From an uncultured Collinsella sp. (lineage in GTDB: Bacteria > Actinomycetota > Coriobacteriia > Coriobacteriales > Coriobacteriaceae): a DNA stretch of 24,966 bases. Made by a program: the position numbers and the translations under genes. This document shows, in pieces, positions 6,817 through 17,300 of the stretch. Within the stretch, counting starts at the first letter, position 1; the number at the start of each line of letters is the position of its first letter. Below the pieces are notes generated by a model, which worked only from the letters and a program-made list of their open reading frames with translations, did not search any database and was not told the DNA's origin. Where the stretch lies: NCBI GenBank assembly GCA_900541195.1, contig UQIY01000032.1:1-24966 (forward strand), in the 5' to 3' direction.

Positions 6817-9800
6817 TTAGCGACCGTCGCCGCCGAGCAGCGCCAGAACATCCTCGCGGGTAAACAGCGCCGACGAGATACCATCGCCGCCGAGCACGCT
6901 GTTGACCAGGTCGCGCTTGGACTCCTGCATCTGCATAATGCGTTCCTCGATCGTGTCCTTGGCGATGAGTTTGTACACGGTCACGGTGTGCTGCTGGCCA
7001 ATGCGGTGGGCGCGGTCGGTCGCCTGGTCCTGCGCCGCCACGTTCCACCACGGGTCGTAGTGGATGACCACGTCGGCAGCCGTCAAATTAAGGCCCACGC
7101 CGCCCGCCTTGAGCGAAATCAAGAACACCGGCACCTCGCCCGCTTGGAACTGAGCAACCATCTTGGCGCGACTCTCCTTAGACGAAGCGCCCGTGAGCTT
7201 AAGGAAGGCGATGTCCTCCTTGGCCAGGCACTTGCCGATGATATCGAGCATGCCCGTAAACTGGCTGAACAGCAAGATGCGGTGACCGCCGTCGAGCGCG
7301 CCGTGGACGAGCTCCATGCATGTATCGAGCTTGGCGCTTCCTGCCTTGTAGTCCGCATAGTGCAGATGCGGGTCGCAGCAGATCTGACGCAGCTTGGTGA
7401 GCTCGGCAAGCACCTTGAGCTTGTCTTTCTTAAACTCCCCGGCCTCGCGGTGCTGTACTTGTTGGGCAATGCGGTCCTGGTTGGCTAGGTAGAGCTTGCG
7501 CTGCTCGCCGGTAAGTTGCGCCATCACCGTATCCTCGATCTTCTCAGGCAGATCGGCCACCACGTCTTCCTTAACGCGACGCAGCACAAACGGCGACACG
7601 AGCGCCTGCAGACGAGCGGCGCTATCGCCCTCGGTGTGCTCGACCGGACTCTCAAAACGCTTGGCAAACGACTCGCGCGTACCCAGAAGGCCCGGCATCA
7701 AAAAGTCGAAGATGCTCCAGAGCTCGGACAGGCGATTTTCGATGGGCGTGCCCGTCAGGGCAAAGCGCACGCCGGCAGGCAGGCGCTTGGCGGCGCGCGC
7801 CACCTGGGTGAGCGGGTTTTTAATGTACTGGGCTTCGTCCAGCACCACGCGGGCAAAGTCCTGCTCGATGTATTCGTCGATGTCGCGGCGCATGAGGTCA
7901 TACGACGTCACGACCACGTTGTGCTCGGCTGCGCCGGCAATTTGCACGCGGCGCTGTGCCTTGGCGCCCACGATAGCGCACACATCAATCGAGGGGGCGA
8001 AGCGCTCCAGCTCGGCAGTCCAGTTGTACACAAGTGACGCAGGACATACCACAAGCGTGGGCTTGGTATCCCCCGCCTCCACGCGCGCCAGAATGTGCGC
8101 GATCATCTGCAGCGTTTTGCCCAGGCCCATATCGTCGGCCAAGATGCCGCCAAGGCCCAGGTGCTCGAGCGAGCCGAGCCACTGATAGCCGTCGACCTGG
8201 TAGCCACGCAGTGTGGCCTTGAGCGAGGCGGGCACCGTAAAGTCCATCTTGCCGAGCGTGTCCAGACGCTCGACGGTGCGGCGGAACGCGGCGTCGCGAT
8301 CAGCCTCGAGCGCCGGCGTGCGCGCGAGCATGCTGTCGACAAACAGGGTGCTCGACGCGGGAAGCGACACGCCGTCGAGCAGGTCGACGGCATCGACGCC
8401 CAGGTCGTCGGCAAGGCCAAACGCGGCACGAGCGCCCTCGTCTAGGCGAATGATGTCGCCCGACGTGAGACGCGCAAACGTCTGGTGACGCTTGTAGGAG
8501 TCGAGGTAGATGGCAAGGTCGGCCGCCGAAAGCCCGCTCGCACCTAGCTCGACGTCGAGCAAGTTGCTCTTGACGGTGGCGCGCACCGAGAGCTTGGGCG
8601 CAGGGCGGACCGAAATCTGGCGCAGGCGGTCGCTGAGCATGACCTCGCCCAGCTCGGACAGGGCAGACAGGCCCTCGGTCAGCAAGTGGAACAGGCTCTC
8701 GTCATCGCGCTCCTCAAACGCCAGGCCGCCCTCGCGGAAATCGAAGTACATGGCAGCCGTGTCCATAACGCGAAACTCCGCCACCGTATCGCGGGGCGGA
8801 ACGCCGGGGCGCTGTTCTTCGAAGGGGCTGCCCGGAGCGCCCAGGCCAAAGAGATCTGCCGACCAATCGCCGTAGGTAACCGTAATCTTGCAGGTCACAA
8901 GGCCATCGTCGACGCCAATCGCCATGGCAAAACTCGGCTCGGGCGCCACGGCATCGAGCACGGCAGGCGCGGCCAGGTCGGTGTAGTCACGCAAGATGGG
9001 CAGCGCCATGCGGCAGAACTCGCCCACCTGGTCGACGGCGATATGGACCGGCGTGCGGCAGGGCAACAAGTGCGACAGGAACGGCGCCGCATGCTGGGCA
9101 AACGCCGTGTCGGTACGGCGCGCGCGGCGCGTATCGACCAGATAGGCTGCGTCGCCTGCGACAAAGCAGTACGCATCGGCCGGCAGGCGCAAGTCGTAGC
9201 TGCCTCCCGCCGCCGATGCAATCTTGGCGGCAAGGAGCGGCGGGCACTTAGCCGGGACTTCGCCCTCCCCCTGCGGCGACGGCTCGACCACCACCTCGTA
9301 GGATCGGGGCGTCGTCGTCCCCCGCGACCAAGCAGGTTCAAAGGACATGGTCCTACCACGCAGCAGGTCCAGCACAGACACGATGGAATACTCGGATACC
9401 GGTAACTGACGCTCGGCGACAAAGCCGCTGCGGGCAAAGTCGTACGATGCCGAGCGCGAGCTCGTGATGTCGCTCAGGTAGGCGACCGTCATTGCGACAA
9501 AGTCGAGCAGCTTTGTCGACACGTCATCGAAAGCCTCGGGCACATGGACAAACGTAAGCTTCTTGCCATAGGAGAACGTACCGCCGCGCACATAGGCATC
9601 GGCCATGCCGTCGATATCCTTAACCACGTAGGACACCGAACCACAGCGAATGCGAAACTCGAGCGCCCAGTTAAAGCGATCGGCAAACAGCGGATTGTAG
9701 TACGGCACCAACGAGGGCTCCAGCACCGCTTTGGGCGCATCGGGATCAACGGCACCGGCAAGCTTGCGGCGCATGCTCGCCAGCTCATCCATGCGCGCGT

Positions 9801-10290
9801 CCGAAAGATCGGAAAGCGCCGCCACAAGGCTCGGGCTCGTGGGAGCGGGCGCCGGAAAGGGAAAGTTGGGGTTGACCGCAGATGCGGTGGGCGCGGGGCG
9901 CGTGGGCTGATTGGACTGTGCGGGCGGCACCGTAAACGTGCGGACCGGCGTGCGCAGGCCCTCGACGGGCTCGGCGCCGCTGGCATCCAGATACGCCAAC
10001 GCCGTGGCGACGGCGTGCTTGCACATGCCGGAATAGCGGAAGGCGGCCGGGCAATCGCAGTCGTAGTCGATAACCTCGTGCTCGTCCATATCGAGCGCTA
10101 CGTGTGTCTTGTACAGGTCGCCGCGCGAGCCACGCACCGAGCCCTCGATGTTCACGTTTTTGGAGAAGCGCGAGCCGGAGTCCTCAAACGACAGCACGGC
10201 GCCGTTGAGCATGAGCGAGCGCCCCTTCATAAAGGTACTGCTGAGCGCCGCCTCCTTACGAAGCGCCTGCGCAAACGTCCCCTGCGCCAT
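6817..10290 (-). CDS. SWIM zinc-finger SNF2-family helicase/ATPase
   Basis: 1157 aa. A SWIM finger (C78-x-C80-x9-C90-x-H92) is followed by a Pro/Ala-rich linker (about 115-156), a long middle region like the bacterial SNF2-associated domain, then the Swi2/Snf2 motor. Motif I DDMGLGKT is at 719-726, motif II DEAQ at 818-821, LTGTPIENRL soon after, and motif VI DRAHRIGQ at 1092-1099. Such proteins translocate on double-stranded DNA and remodel protein-DNA complexes; RapA is a distant relative. The substrate of this branch is not known to me. The ATG at 10290 with GGAGG five bases upstream is preferred to a TTG at 10320. It starts 38 bp after the dnaE stop, so co-transcription with dnaE is likely. 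Confidence 0.93.
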   Translation of the reverse strand: MAQGTFAQALRKEAALSSTFMKGRSLMLNGAVLSFEDSGSRFSKNVNIEGSVRGSRGDLYKTHVALDMDEHEVIDYDCDCPAAFRYSGMCKHAVATALAYLDASGAEPVEGLRTPVRTFTVPPAQSNQPTRPAPTASAVNPNFPFPAPAPTSPSLVAALSDLSDARMDELASMRRKLAGAVDPDAPKAVLEPSLVPYYNPLFADRFNWALEFRIRCGSVSYVVKDIDGMADAYVRGGTFSYGKKLTFVHVPEAFDDVSTKLLDFVAMTVAYLSDITSSRSASYDFARSGFVAERQLPVSEYSIVSVLDLLRGRTMSFEPAWSRGTTTPRSYEVVVEPSPQGEGEVPAKCPPLLAAKIASAAGGSYDLRLPADAYCFVAGDAAYLVDTRRARRTDTAFAQHAAPFLSHLLPCRTPVHIAVDQVGEFCRMALPILRDYTDLAAPAVLDAVAPEPSFAMAIGVDDGLVTCKITVTYGDWSADLFGLGAPGSPFEEQRPGVPPRDTVAEFRVMDTAAMYFDFREGGLAFEERDDESLFHLLTEGLSALSELGEVMLSDRLRQISVRPAPKLSVRATVKSNLLDVELGASGLSAADLAIYLDSYKRHQTFARLTSGDIIRLDEGARAAFGLADDLGVDAVDLLDGVSLPASSTLFVDSMLARTPALEADRDAAFRRTVERLDTLGKMDFTVPASLKATLRGYQVDGYQWLGSLEHLGLGGILADDMGLGKTLQMIAHILARVEAGDTKPTLVVCPASLVYNWTAELERFAPSIDVCAIVGAKAQRRVQIAGAAEHNVVVTSYDLMRRDIDEYIEQDFARVVLDEAQYIKNPLTQVARAAKRLPAGVRFALTGTPIENRLSELWSIFDFLMPGLLGTRESFAKRFESPVEHTEGDSAARLQALVSPFVLRRVKEDVVADLPEKIEDTVMAQLTGEQRKLYLANQDRIAQQVQHREAGEFKKDKLKVLAELTKLRQICCDPHLHYADYKAGSAKLDTCMELVHGALDGGHRILLFSQFTGMLDIIGKCLAKEDIAFLKLTGASSKESRAKMVAQFQAGEVPVFLISLKAGGVGLNLTAADVVIHYDPWWNVAAQDQATDRAHRIGQQHTVTVYKLIAKDTIEERIMQMQESKRDLVNSVLGGDGISSALFTREDVLALLGGDGR

Positions 10291-10328
10291 CACTTCCTCC
10301 AATCTCGCGCGGACCAGCAAGGTCGCCC

Positions 10329-13300
10329 TTAGATCACCGTCACTCTGCCTTGGTTACCCACAATGGCCTTGGCCTCGGCCAGCAGCGGAATCGAGCGTGC
10401 GTTGACCTTGGCCGGCACCTCGGCACGCAGCACGCGCCCGTCCACCTGCTCGATAAAGATCTCCACGCGGTCGCCGCCCGGGTTGGCGGTAAGCACCGTG
10501 GCAAGACGCGCCATATTGCCCTGACTAAAGCGGCTGTTGGGCACCATAACCTCAAACACCTTGGGCTTGTTGTTCTCCTCGTTGAGCTCCAGCGGCACGA
10601 TCTCCTGCGCGATGATCTGGTCGCCGCGGTCCGAGCGCTCGAGCTTGCCCTTAATGCGCACAAACGCATCGGACAGCTGCGCGCCGGTCTCGGGATCGAC
10701 CTCGCCGTACAGGTACCCCTCGGCCTCCTTGTAGGTCTTGGGGAACACCACGACCGTGGCCTCGCCTTCCATGTCCTCGAGCTGCACAATGCCCATGGGG
10801 TCGCCGTTTTTGGTCACGCGCTTGGACACGCTCGAGACCATGCCGGCCCACCACAGTGCCTTGCCCTCGGGAATCTCCTGGTTGATGGTACCGCCCGTGG
10901 GGTTTTGCGCCTCGTAGCCGGTGTCGATCTGCGAGAACGAGAAGTCGCGCGCCTTGGCTAGCGCATACTCAAACGGGCGCAGCGGGTGGTCCGAGACATA
11001 GATGCCCAGAACCTCCTTCTCCTGGCTCAGCTTAAGGTGGCGGTCCCACTCCTGGCCGTCCGGATCGGGCACGCTCACCTCAAAGCCCGAGCCCTCAACA
11101 TCGCCGAACATGTCGAAGAACGACGTCTGGCCGCTCGCGCGATCCTTTTGGCGCTTCACGGCGGCATCGATGATGTTCTCGGGGTTGTTCTTGTCCACAA
11201 AGTGCATCATCTGGCGGCGCGGATACCCCGTGGAGTCAAAGGCGCCTGCCTTGATGAGCGATTCGATCACGCGGCGGTTTGCCTGGCTCGAGTCCACACG
11301 CTCGACAAAGTCGTGCAGTGTCTTAAACGGACCGCCCGCCTCGCGCTCGGCGATAATCGCCTGCGCCACGCCGGTGCCCACGCCGCGGATGCCGGCCAAA
11401 CCAAAGCGCACGCCCTCCTTGGTGGCCGTGAACTCGGTACCGGACTCGTTGACATCTGGCGACAGCACGGGGATGCCGTCGTGACGGCATGCCGAGACGT
11501 AGTGAACGATCTTGTCGGTCTTGCCCGTGTAGGACGTCAGAACGGCCGCCATGTACTCGTGCGGATAGTGCGCCTTGAGCCACGCTGTCTGCATAACCAA
11601 GATGGCGTAGCCGGCGGAGTGCGACTTGTTAAAGGCGTAGGACGCGAACTCGAGAACATCGTCCCAAATCTTCTGGGCGACCTCGCGCGTGTAGTTGTTC
11701 TTGATGGCGCCGTTCATCCAGTGGTCGTAGGTGGTCTCGTCCGAGCCATCCTCCCAGTGGAGCACCGTCGACGTGAGCAGCTTGATCTTCTTCTTAGCCA
11801 CGGGCTTACGGATACGCGAGTCCGATTCGCCCTTGGAGAAGCCGCACATCTCGACGGAGATGAGCATAACCTGCTCCTGGTAGACCATGGTGCCGTAGGT
11901 TTCGCCCAGGATGTCGTCCAGACGGTCATCGTAGGAGACGGCCGGCTCCTTGCCGTTCATACGGTTGATGTAGGACGAGACCATGCCGGCGCCCAGCGGG
12001 CCCGGGCGGTACAGAGCGATCAATGCCACGACGTGTTTGTACTCAGTGGGCTTCATGTTCTTGATCGTGGCCGTCATGCCGGCGGACTCGACCTGGAAGA
12101 CGCCGGCGGTGTGGCCGGAGCCCATGAGCTTAAAGATCTCGGGGTCGTCAAAGGGAATCTCTTCCTCTTTGATGTCGATGCCGAAGTTCTTTTTGATGTT
12201 TGCCTTGGCCTTGGAGATAACCGTCAGCGTGCGCAGGCCCAAGAAGTCCATCTTGAGCAGGCCCATGTCGGCAACGGTATGGCCCTCGTACTGGGTAATC
12301 TCGACGCCGCCCTTGGTGTCGAGCTTGGTGGGCACGTGCTCGTTGACGGGGTCGCGGCAGATCAGAACGGCGCACGCGTGCACACCCTCGCCACGGGTGA
12401 GGCCCTCGATCGAGAGCGCCGTGTCGATGATGCGGCGGGCGTCGTCGTCCTTTTTATAGGCCTCGGCAAAGTCGGGGTTAAACAGATCCTCTTTGCCGGG
12501 TTGTTTTTCGAGTACCTGCTTGAGCTTGACCTTGGGGTCGCTCGAGACCATCTTGGACAGGCGCTGGCCCATGTAGACCGGGTAGTCCAGAACGCGCGCG
12601 GCATCGTTGATGGCCTGCTTGGCCTTGATGGTCGAGTAGGTGATGACGTGGGTGACCTTCTCGGGGCCGTAGAGCTGGCGAACGTGCTCCACGACCTCGA
12701 GGCGCCGCTCATCGTCGAAGTCCATATCGATATCGGGCATCTCGGTACGCTGCGGGGACAGGAACCTCTCGAACATCAGGCCGTTCTCGAGCGGGTCGAA
12801 CGCGGTGATGTTCATGGCGTAGGCGACGATAGCGCCGGCGGCCGAGCCACGGCCGGGGCCGACGCCGATGCCGTTGTCCTTGGCCCATTGCACGTACTCG
12901 GCAACGATGAGGAAGTAGGCGGCAAAGCCCTTGTCGCAAATGACCTTGTATTCGTACTCAAAGCGCTCTTTGATGTTGACGCCACCGATTTCGCGTGTGG
13001 CCCAGTCATCGCCATAGTGTTGGCGCAGGCCCTTCTCGCACTCGCGGCGGAACTGGCTCTCGTGCGTCTCGCCGGGGTCGAGCAGCGGGAAGCGCGGCAG
13101 GATGATGGAATCCCAGTCCAGCTCCACGTAGCACTTGTCGGCGATCTCGAGCGTGTTGTCGCAGGCCTCGGGGCAATACGGGAACATCGCCCGCATCTCC
13201 TCCTCGGTCTTCATGTAAAACTCCGAGCCGGTCATGCGCATGCGGTTGGGGTCGTCGACCTTGGCGTTCATGCCGATGCACATGATGACGTCCTGTACGG

Positions 13301-14132
13301 GCGCGTCCTCGCGGCGCAGGTAGTGGAAGTCGTTGGTGGCGATGACCTTGACACCCACCTGTTTGGCAATGTCGATGAGCGTGCGGTCCATCTGCTCGTC
13401 GGTCAGGCCGTTGTCGGTGGTAATACCGTGTTCCTGGATCTCGATGTAAAAGTCGCCAGGGTCGAAGGTGTCGCGGAAGGTCTCGGCCCACTTGATGGCG
13501 CCCTCCATGTCACCGCGGTCGATGTATTTGGGAATGATGCCCGCGATGCAGGCGCTCGTGCAGATCATGCCCTTGGCATGGCGACGCAGGTTGTCGAGCG
13601 TCACGCGCGGCTTGTAGTAAAAGCCCTGCACAGCGGCCTCGGAGACCGTCTGCATCAGGTTGACGTAGCCCTCCTGGTCCTTGGCCAGAAGAATCATGTG
13701 GTAGAGCTCGGGCTTATGGTCGCGAGCGAGCGTCTCGTCCGGCGTAAAGTAGACCTCGCAGCCAAAGATGGGTTTGATGACCAGGGGCGGCTTGAGCTCG
13801 TCGATGTTGCCCTTCTCGTCCCACATGGCCATGTCCTTCACATACTGGGCATGCTCGCGCGGGCTTTCCTCGGGATCGGGCTCCACCAGCTCGTCGCGGC
13901 GGTCCTTTTCCAAGAAGGCCTTGTCGTGACTCCAGGTTTTGTACTCGGGCGTGTTGTGGTTAACGGCGTCGCAGGCCAGCGCCAGGTCGGGCACGCCATA
14001 CATGTAGCCGTGGTCGGTAATGGCGACGGCGGGCATGCCCAGCTCAACGGCACGGTTGACCATATCCTGGATACGGGTTGCGCCGTCGAGCATGGAGAAA
14101 ACAGTGTGATTGTGCAGATGGACGAATGCCAT
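10329..14132 (-). CDS. dnaE: DNA polymerase III subunit alpha, DnaE type
   Basis: Replicative polymerase, 1267 aa against about 1160 in E. coli. The PHP domain opens with FVHLHNHTVFSMLDG and keeps the metal-binding H7xH9, which is lost in E. coli but retained in mycobacterial DnaE1, where it gives proofreading. Polymerase: GPGRGSAAGA, catalytic PDIDMDF with D469 and D471, and NKSHSAGYA in the fingers. QTSFFDMF at 1002-1009 fits an internal beta-clamp motif, and an OB-fold follows. Two oddities: about 60 charged residues inserted in the PHP domain (about 57-118), and RIRKPVAKKK where RRAMGKK is usual. The ATG at 14132 has CGGAG eight bases upstream; the earlier in-frame start at 14198 adds nothing conserved. 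The SNF2 gene follows after 38 bp. Confidence 0.97.
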   Translation of the reverse strand: MAFVHLHNHTVFSMLDGATRIQDMVNRAVELGMPAVAITDHGYMYGVPDLALACDAVNHNTPEYKTWSHDKAFLEKDRRDELVEPDPEESPREHAQYVKDMAMWDEKGNIDELKPPLVIKPIFGCEVYFTPDETLARDHKPELYHMILLAKDQEGYVNLMQTVSEAAVQGFYYKPRVTLDNLRRHAKGMICTSACIAGIIPKYIDRGDMEGAIKWAETFRDTFDPGDFYIEIQEHGITTDNGLTDEQMDRTLIDIAKQVGVKVIATNDFHYLRREDAPVQDVIMCIGMNAKVDDPNRMRMTGSEFYMKTEEEMRAMFPYCPEACDNTLEIADKCYVELDWDSIILPRFPLLDPGETHESQFRRECEKGLRQHYGDDWATREIGGVNIKERFEYEYKVICDKGFAAYFLIVAEYVQWAKDNGIGVGPGRGSAAGAIVAYAMNITAFDPLENGLMFERFLSPQRTEMPDIDMDFDDERRLEVVEHVRQLYGPEKVTHVITYSTIKAKQAINDAARVLDYPVYMGQRLSKMVSSDPKVKLKQVLEKQPGKEDLFNPDFAEAYKKDDDARRIIDTALSIEGLTRGEGVHACAVLICRDPVNEHVPTKLDTKGGVEITQYEGHTVADMGLLKMDFLGLRTLTVISKAKANIKKNFGIDIKEEEIPFDDPEIFKLMGSGHTAGVFQVESAGMTATIKNMKPTEYKHVVALIALYRPGPLGAGMVSSYINRMNGKEPAVSYDDRLDDILGETYGTMVYQEQVMLISVEMCGFSKGESDSRIRKPVAKKKIKLLTSTVLHWEDGSDETTYDHWMNGAIKNNYTREVAQKIWDDVLEFASYAFNKSHSAGYAILVMQTAWLKAHYPHEYMAAVLTSYTGKTDKIVHYVSACRHDGIPVLSPDVNESGTEFTATKEGVRFGLAGIRGVGTGVAQAIIAEREAGGPFKTLHDFVERVDSSQANRRVIESLIKAGAFDSTGYPRRQMMHFVDKNNPENIIDAAVKRQKDRASGQTSFFDMFGDVEGSGFEVSVPDPDGQEWDRHLKLSQEKEVLGIYVSDHPLRPFEYALAKARDFSFSQIDTGYEAQNPTGGTINQEIPEGKALWWAGMVSSVSKRVTKNGDPMGIVQLEDMEGEATVVVFPKTYKEAEGYLYGEVDPETGAQLSDAFVRIKGKLERSDRGDQIIAQEIVPLELNEENNKPKVFEVMVPNSRFSQGNMARLATVLTANPGGDRVEIFIEQVDGRVLRAEVPAKVNARSIPLLAEAKAIVGNQGRVTVI

Positions 14133-14172
14133 GTAATGAGCTCCGATGCGGGTTCGTGATCTTAGGGTTACG

Positions 14173-14178
14173 ATTCTA
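14173..14178 (-). promoter_or_regulatory. Candidate dnaE -10 element
   Basis: TAGAAT on the minus strand lies 40 nt upstream of the dnaE ATG and would give a leader of about 34 nt. No good -35 lies 16-18 nt further upstream (the stretch is GC-rich). It is the best -10 candidate in the 177-bp gap between addA and dnaE. Confidence 0.4.
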
Positions 14179-14234
14179 CCGCACAGCGCGGACGGCACCC
14201 GAACCTAGCCCAAACCCACACGGCTCCTATTGAG

Positions 14235-14297
14235 TTGCGGTGAAATGCGGACTGTTTGGCGGCTTTTTTGACCAAAACAGTCCGTATTCCACCGCAA
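14235..14297. repeat. 23-bp imperfect inverted repeat between addA and dnaE
   Basis: Arms 14235-14257 and 14275-14297 pair over 23 positions with two mismatches: TTGCGGTG, then AAT or an equivalent, then CGGACTGTTT on the left, complemented on the right. The 17-nt loop contains a run of six T. It starts 12 bp past the addA stop. No U-tract follows the stem in the addA direction, so a canonical terminator is not supported, though a cruciform or long RNA hairpin could still stop transcription. It resembles the other intergenic palindromes of this window in layout but not in sequence. Confidence 0.7.
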
Positions 14298-14309
14298 GTT
14301 ATCTGAGGA

Positions 14310-17300
14310 CTAGAGGTTGTAGGTGACCACTTGAGGTTCGGCGGGATTGACGAAGATGGTTGGATTCGCCCGCTCCACGCGAACGAACTTGACGGTCACG
14401 ACCTCAAAGCCCGCCTTGTGCAGAACGTCGGCGTAAACGCGCGCCTGCAAGGCGTGTTTCTCGAGCAGCTGCTCCGGCGTCTCATCCGGCGTGCCGCCCG
14501 TCTTGTAGTCGATGACCAGTGCGCGCGACGGATCCGCCGGGTCGGTTGCCAAGGCATCGATGGCGCCCTCGGCATAGGCGCCGTAGCGGGCGATATCCTC
14601 GTCCTCGCAGCCCAGCGAGAAGAACGGCACCTCGGCACGGATGCACGGCCACGCGAGCAGCTCGGCACGAACCGACGACTTGAGCCAGCGATCCAGAGCG
14701 ACATCGAAGCGCTCGCGCTGTTCCGGCGTCAGGCGCCACAAGCGAGCCAGGGCGTCGGCACGCTCAACGGGCAGCGCATCGGCACCCATCTCGATGAGCC
14801 ACTGGCAAGCGGCGTGGAAGGCCGAGCCCAGCGCCATGGGGTTGCCGGCGGGCTCGACAGCAGCCACGTCCGCATCGGCCATCTCCGAGCCATCCGACTC
14901 CGCATCATCGCCGGACTCGTCCATGGGAACAAGCGCCTCGGCGGCACGGTCCTCGGACTCGGCATGCAGCGCCACGGCAATTGACGAGTAGCTATACGAG
15001 TCACGCACCGGGAACGGACAGATGCCCATGCGCACGCCCACTGCCTGGGGATACACGAGCTCAAACGCATCGGGCTTGGGGTCGGCAGGACCGGGCACAG
15101 TTGAGCGCGCAGCATTATCAGCGACATCGACATCGCCGCGAACGAGCCTGCCTTCGGCATCCAGCGAAGCGTTAGCCTCAAACGCCTGCTCACCAAACGT
15201 AAAGTCCGCCAGCGAGATGAGCTCGTAGTCGCCCGGCTGGGAGTTGTCGAACACCAGACGGTCGCTATCGAGCTGCGGCATGTCCAGACTATCGGTCGGC
15301 AGGATGCGGCGCAGCACGTCGTAGGTCAGATCCGTCTCGACATCGAAGGTCGGCGCCATCACCTTGCCGCGGCTCACACCGGCATCCATCGCCAAGATCA
15401 CCAGCTCGCCCGCTCGCGTCATGGCAACATAGAGCAAGCGGGCCCGCTCCTCGAGCGAAAGCTGCAGGTCGTCGTTGCGCAGGCGAGCAAATGCCTCGGC
15501 GGGAGAACCCGTCGCACAGACGTCCTCCATGAGCTCCGGCGGCAGCCACAGCGACGTACCCTTGCCCTTAAACGCGTGTTCAAACTGCTTTTTGACGTCA
15601 TCGCCCTTCACGAAGGTTCCGTCGGCAAGCTTAACGCCATCGAAGCGCGCCGGCAGCGCCACGACTTGCGCTCCGCCCTCGACGCGACCCATCTGTGCCG
15701 CACCGGACGATTTGCGCACGCCAAAACACTCGGCAACCGCCACGACCGGATACTCCAGGCCCTTGGACGCATGCACGGTCATGATGCGCACCGCGCCGTC
15801 GCCCTCCTCGTTGAGGGCGCCCGGGGCCTCCTTGCCCGCCAAGAAGCGGTCGAAGGCGAGCGCGATGGAGCGCGGAGAATTGCCGAGCTCGGCCTCTGCC
15901 TCGGCCACGGCGTCGAGCGCCTTGAGCACGTTGGCGGCAATGGCCTTGCCCTCGGGGCCGCGCTGCGCCAGACGCACGAACCAGCCGGAGGCGTTGACCA
16001 CGTCGCGCGCGATGGCAGCGAACGAATCACGCCCCACGCGACGCAGTGCGTAGCGCAGCACCTCGCGGGCGCGCGTTACGAGCGGCAGGTTCTGCAAACC
16101 CGGCACATCGGAATCGCTCATGATGCCCACATCGATATTGCGGCGCGACGTCTCGCCCGTCTGCTCGTCGAGCTTGGTCGCCAGCGCCAGGAACTCCTGG
16201 GCGCCGAGTGCAAACATCGGCGAGGCCAGCAACGGCATAAGGCCTTGGGCCGTATCGGCCGGATTGGCGAGCGCGCAGACCAGGGCACGCACCGTCTGCA
16301 CCTCGGCCGCCTGGGCAAAGACCGAGCCGCCTGCGATGACGCAGTCGAGTCCTTGGTCGCGGAAGGCCTGCGCGTAGACGTCGGCATTGGTCATGCGACC
16401 CAGCAGCAGCACCATGCCGCCCTGGGGCTGGCCGGCATCGGCAAGCGCATGGAATCGCTCGGCGATCGCACGGGCCTTGGCCTGCGTGCGCTCCTGCATA
16501 CTGCCGCCGGCAACGAACAGCGCCTGGCGGCGCGAAGCCTTTGCCTTGAGCATGTCCTTGCGTTTGTCGCTCGGTTCAAGATCCAAGAACCCCTGCATCA
16601 AACCACCGGTGTCGCCGTCAAAGACGCGCGCCACATAGCGCAGCACCTCGTCGTGGCTGCGGAAGTTGCGCACGAGTTTGACGAGCTCGCCGGCGGGAGC
16701 ATCGGACGTGGTGACCGTCTCGGACGCCGTCGTCGAACCCACCTTGCGCTCCTGGCGGCGAAACACCTCGACCTCGGCACCACGGAAGCGATAGATCGAC
16801 TGCTGCGCATCGCCCACCGTGCACAGCGCGCGCTCGCCCGCACCCGTCAAATAGCGAATCAGATCGACCTGCATCTGGTCGGTATCTTGGAACTCGTCGA
16901 TCATGACCATCTTAAAGCGGCCCTCATAGGCAGCTCGAATAGCCGGGTAGTCGCGCAGCGCCTCGTACGCCATGCGCAGCAGGTCATTGTTATCGAGCGC
17001 GGACTGGTCGGCCTTGAGCGCACGGTACTCCGCCTCTACGGCACGGGCAAGCCCCACCAGCGCATCGAGCGCCGGGCCGCCGCAGGCAAGCACGATATTG
17101 ATAAACGCATCAGCCGCCTCGGCCTTGAGTAGCTCCACCTGCTCCTTAGGAAACGCCTTGCTCGCGCGCGGCATGCTGCACGACATCATGAGTCGCGCCG
17201 CATCCTCCATGGTTTTGCCGCTCGCCTCAAACGCGTCGATGGCGTCGAGTGCCGCCTGCGCTTTCTCGGTCGTGGCCTTGCTTGCGCCCAGCGCCGCACG

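Noticed and set aside
5447..6820. 457-codon plus-strand frame opposite the NadE-like and superoxide reductase genes
   Set aside because: It spans two genes and a terminator in antisense and shows no recognisable domain.
6668..7051. N-terminal extension of the superoxide reductase frame
   Set aside because: It runs back into the SNF2 gene in another frame; the family begins at MAKFFKDPDG with a good ribosome site.
10986..14159. 1057-codon open frame on the plus strand opposite dnaE
   Set aside because: It is the antisense of a certain dnaE gene in high-G+C DNA, where third-position bias keeps an opposite frame open. It has no ribosome site or family motifs and a His/Val/Leu-rich random-like composition.
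15576..17132. 518-codon plus-strand frame opposite addA
   Set aside because: Antisense shadow of clear helicase motifs; no start signals.
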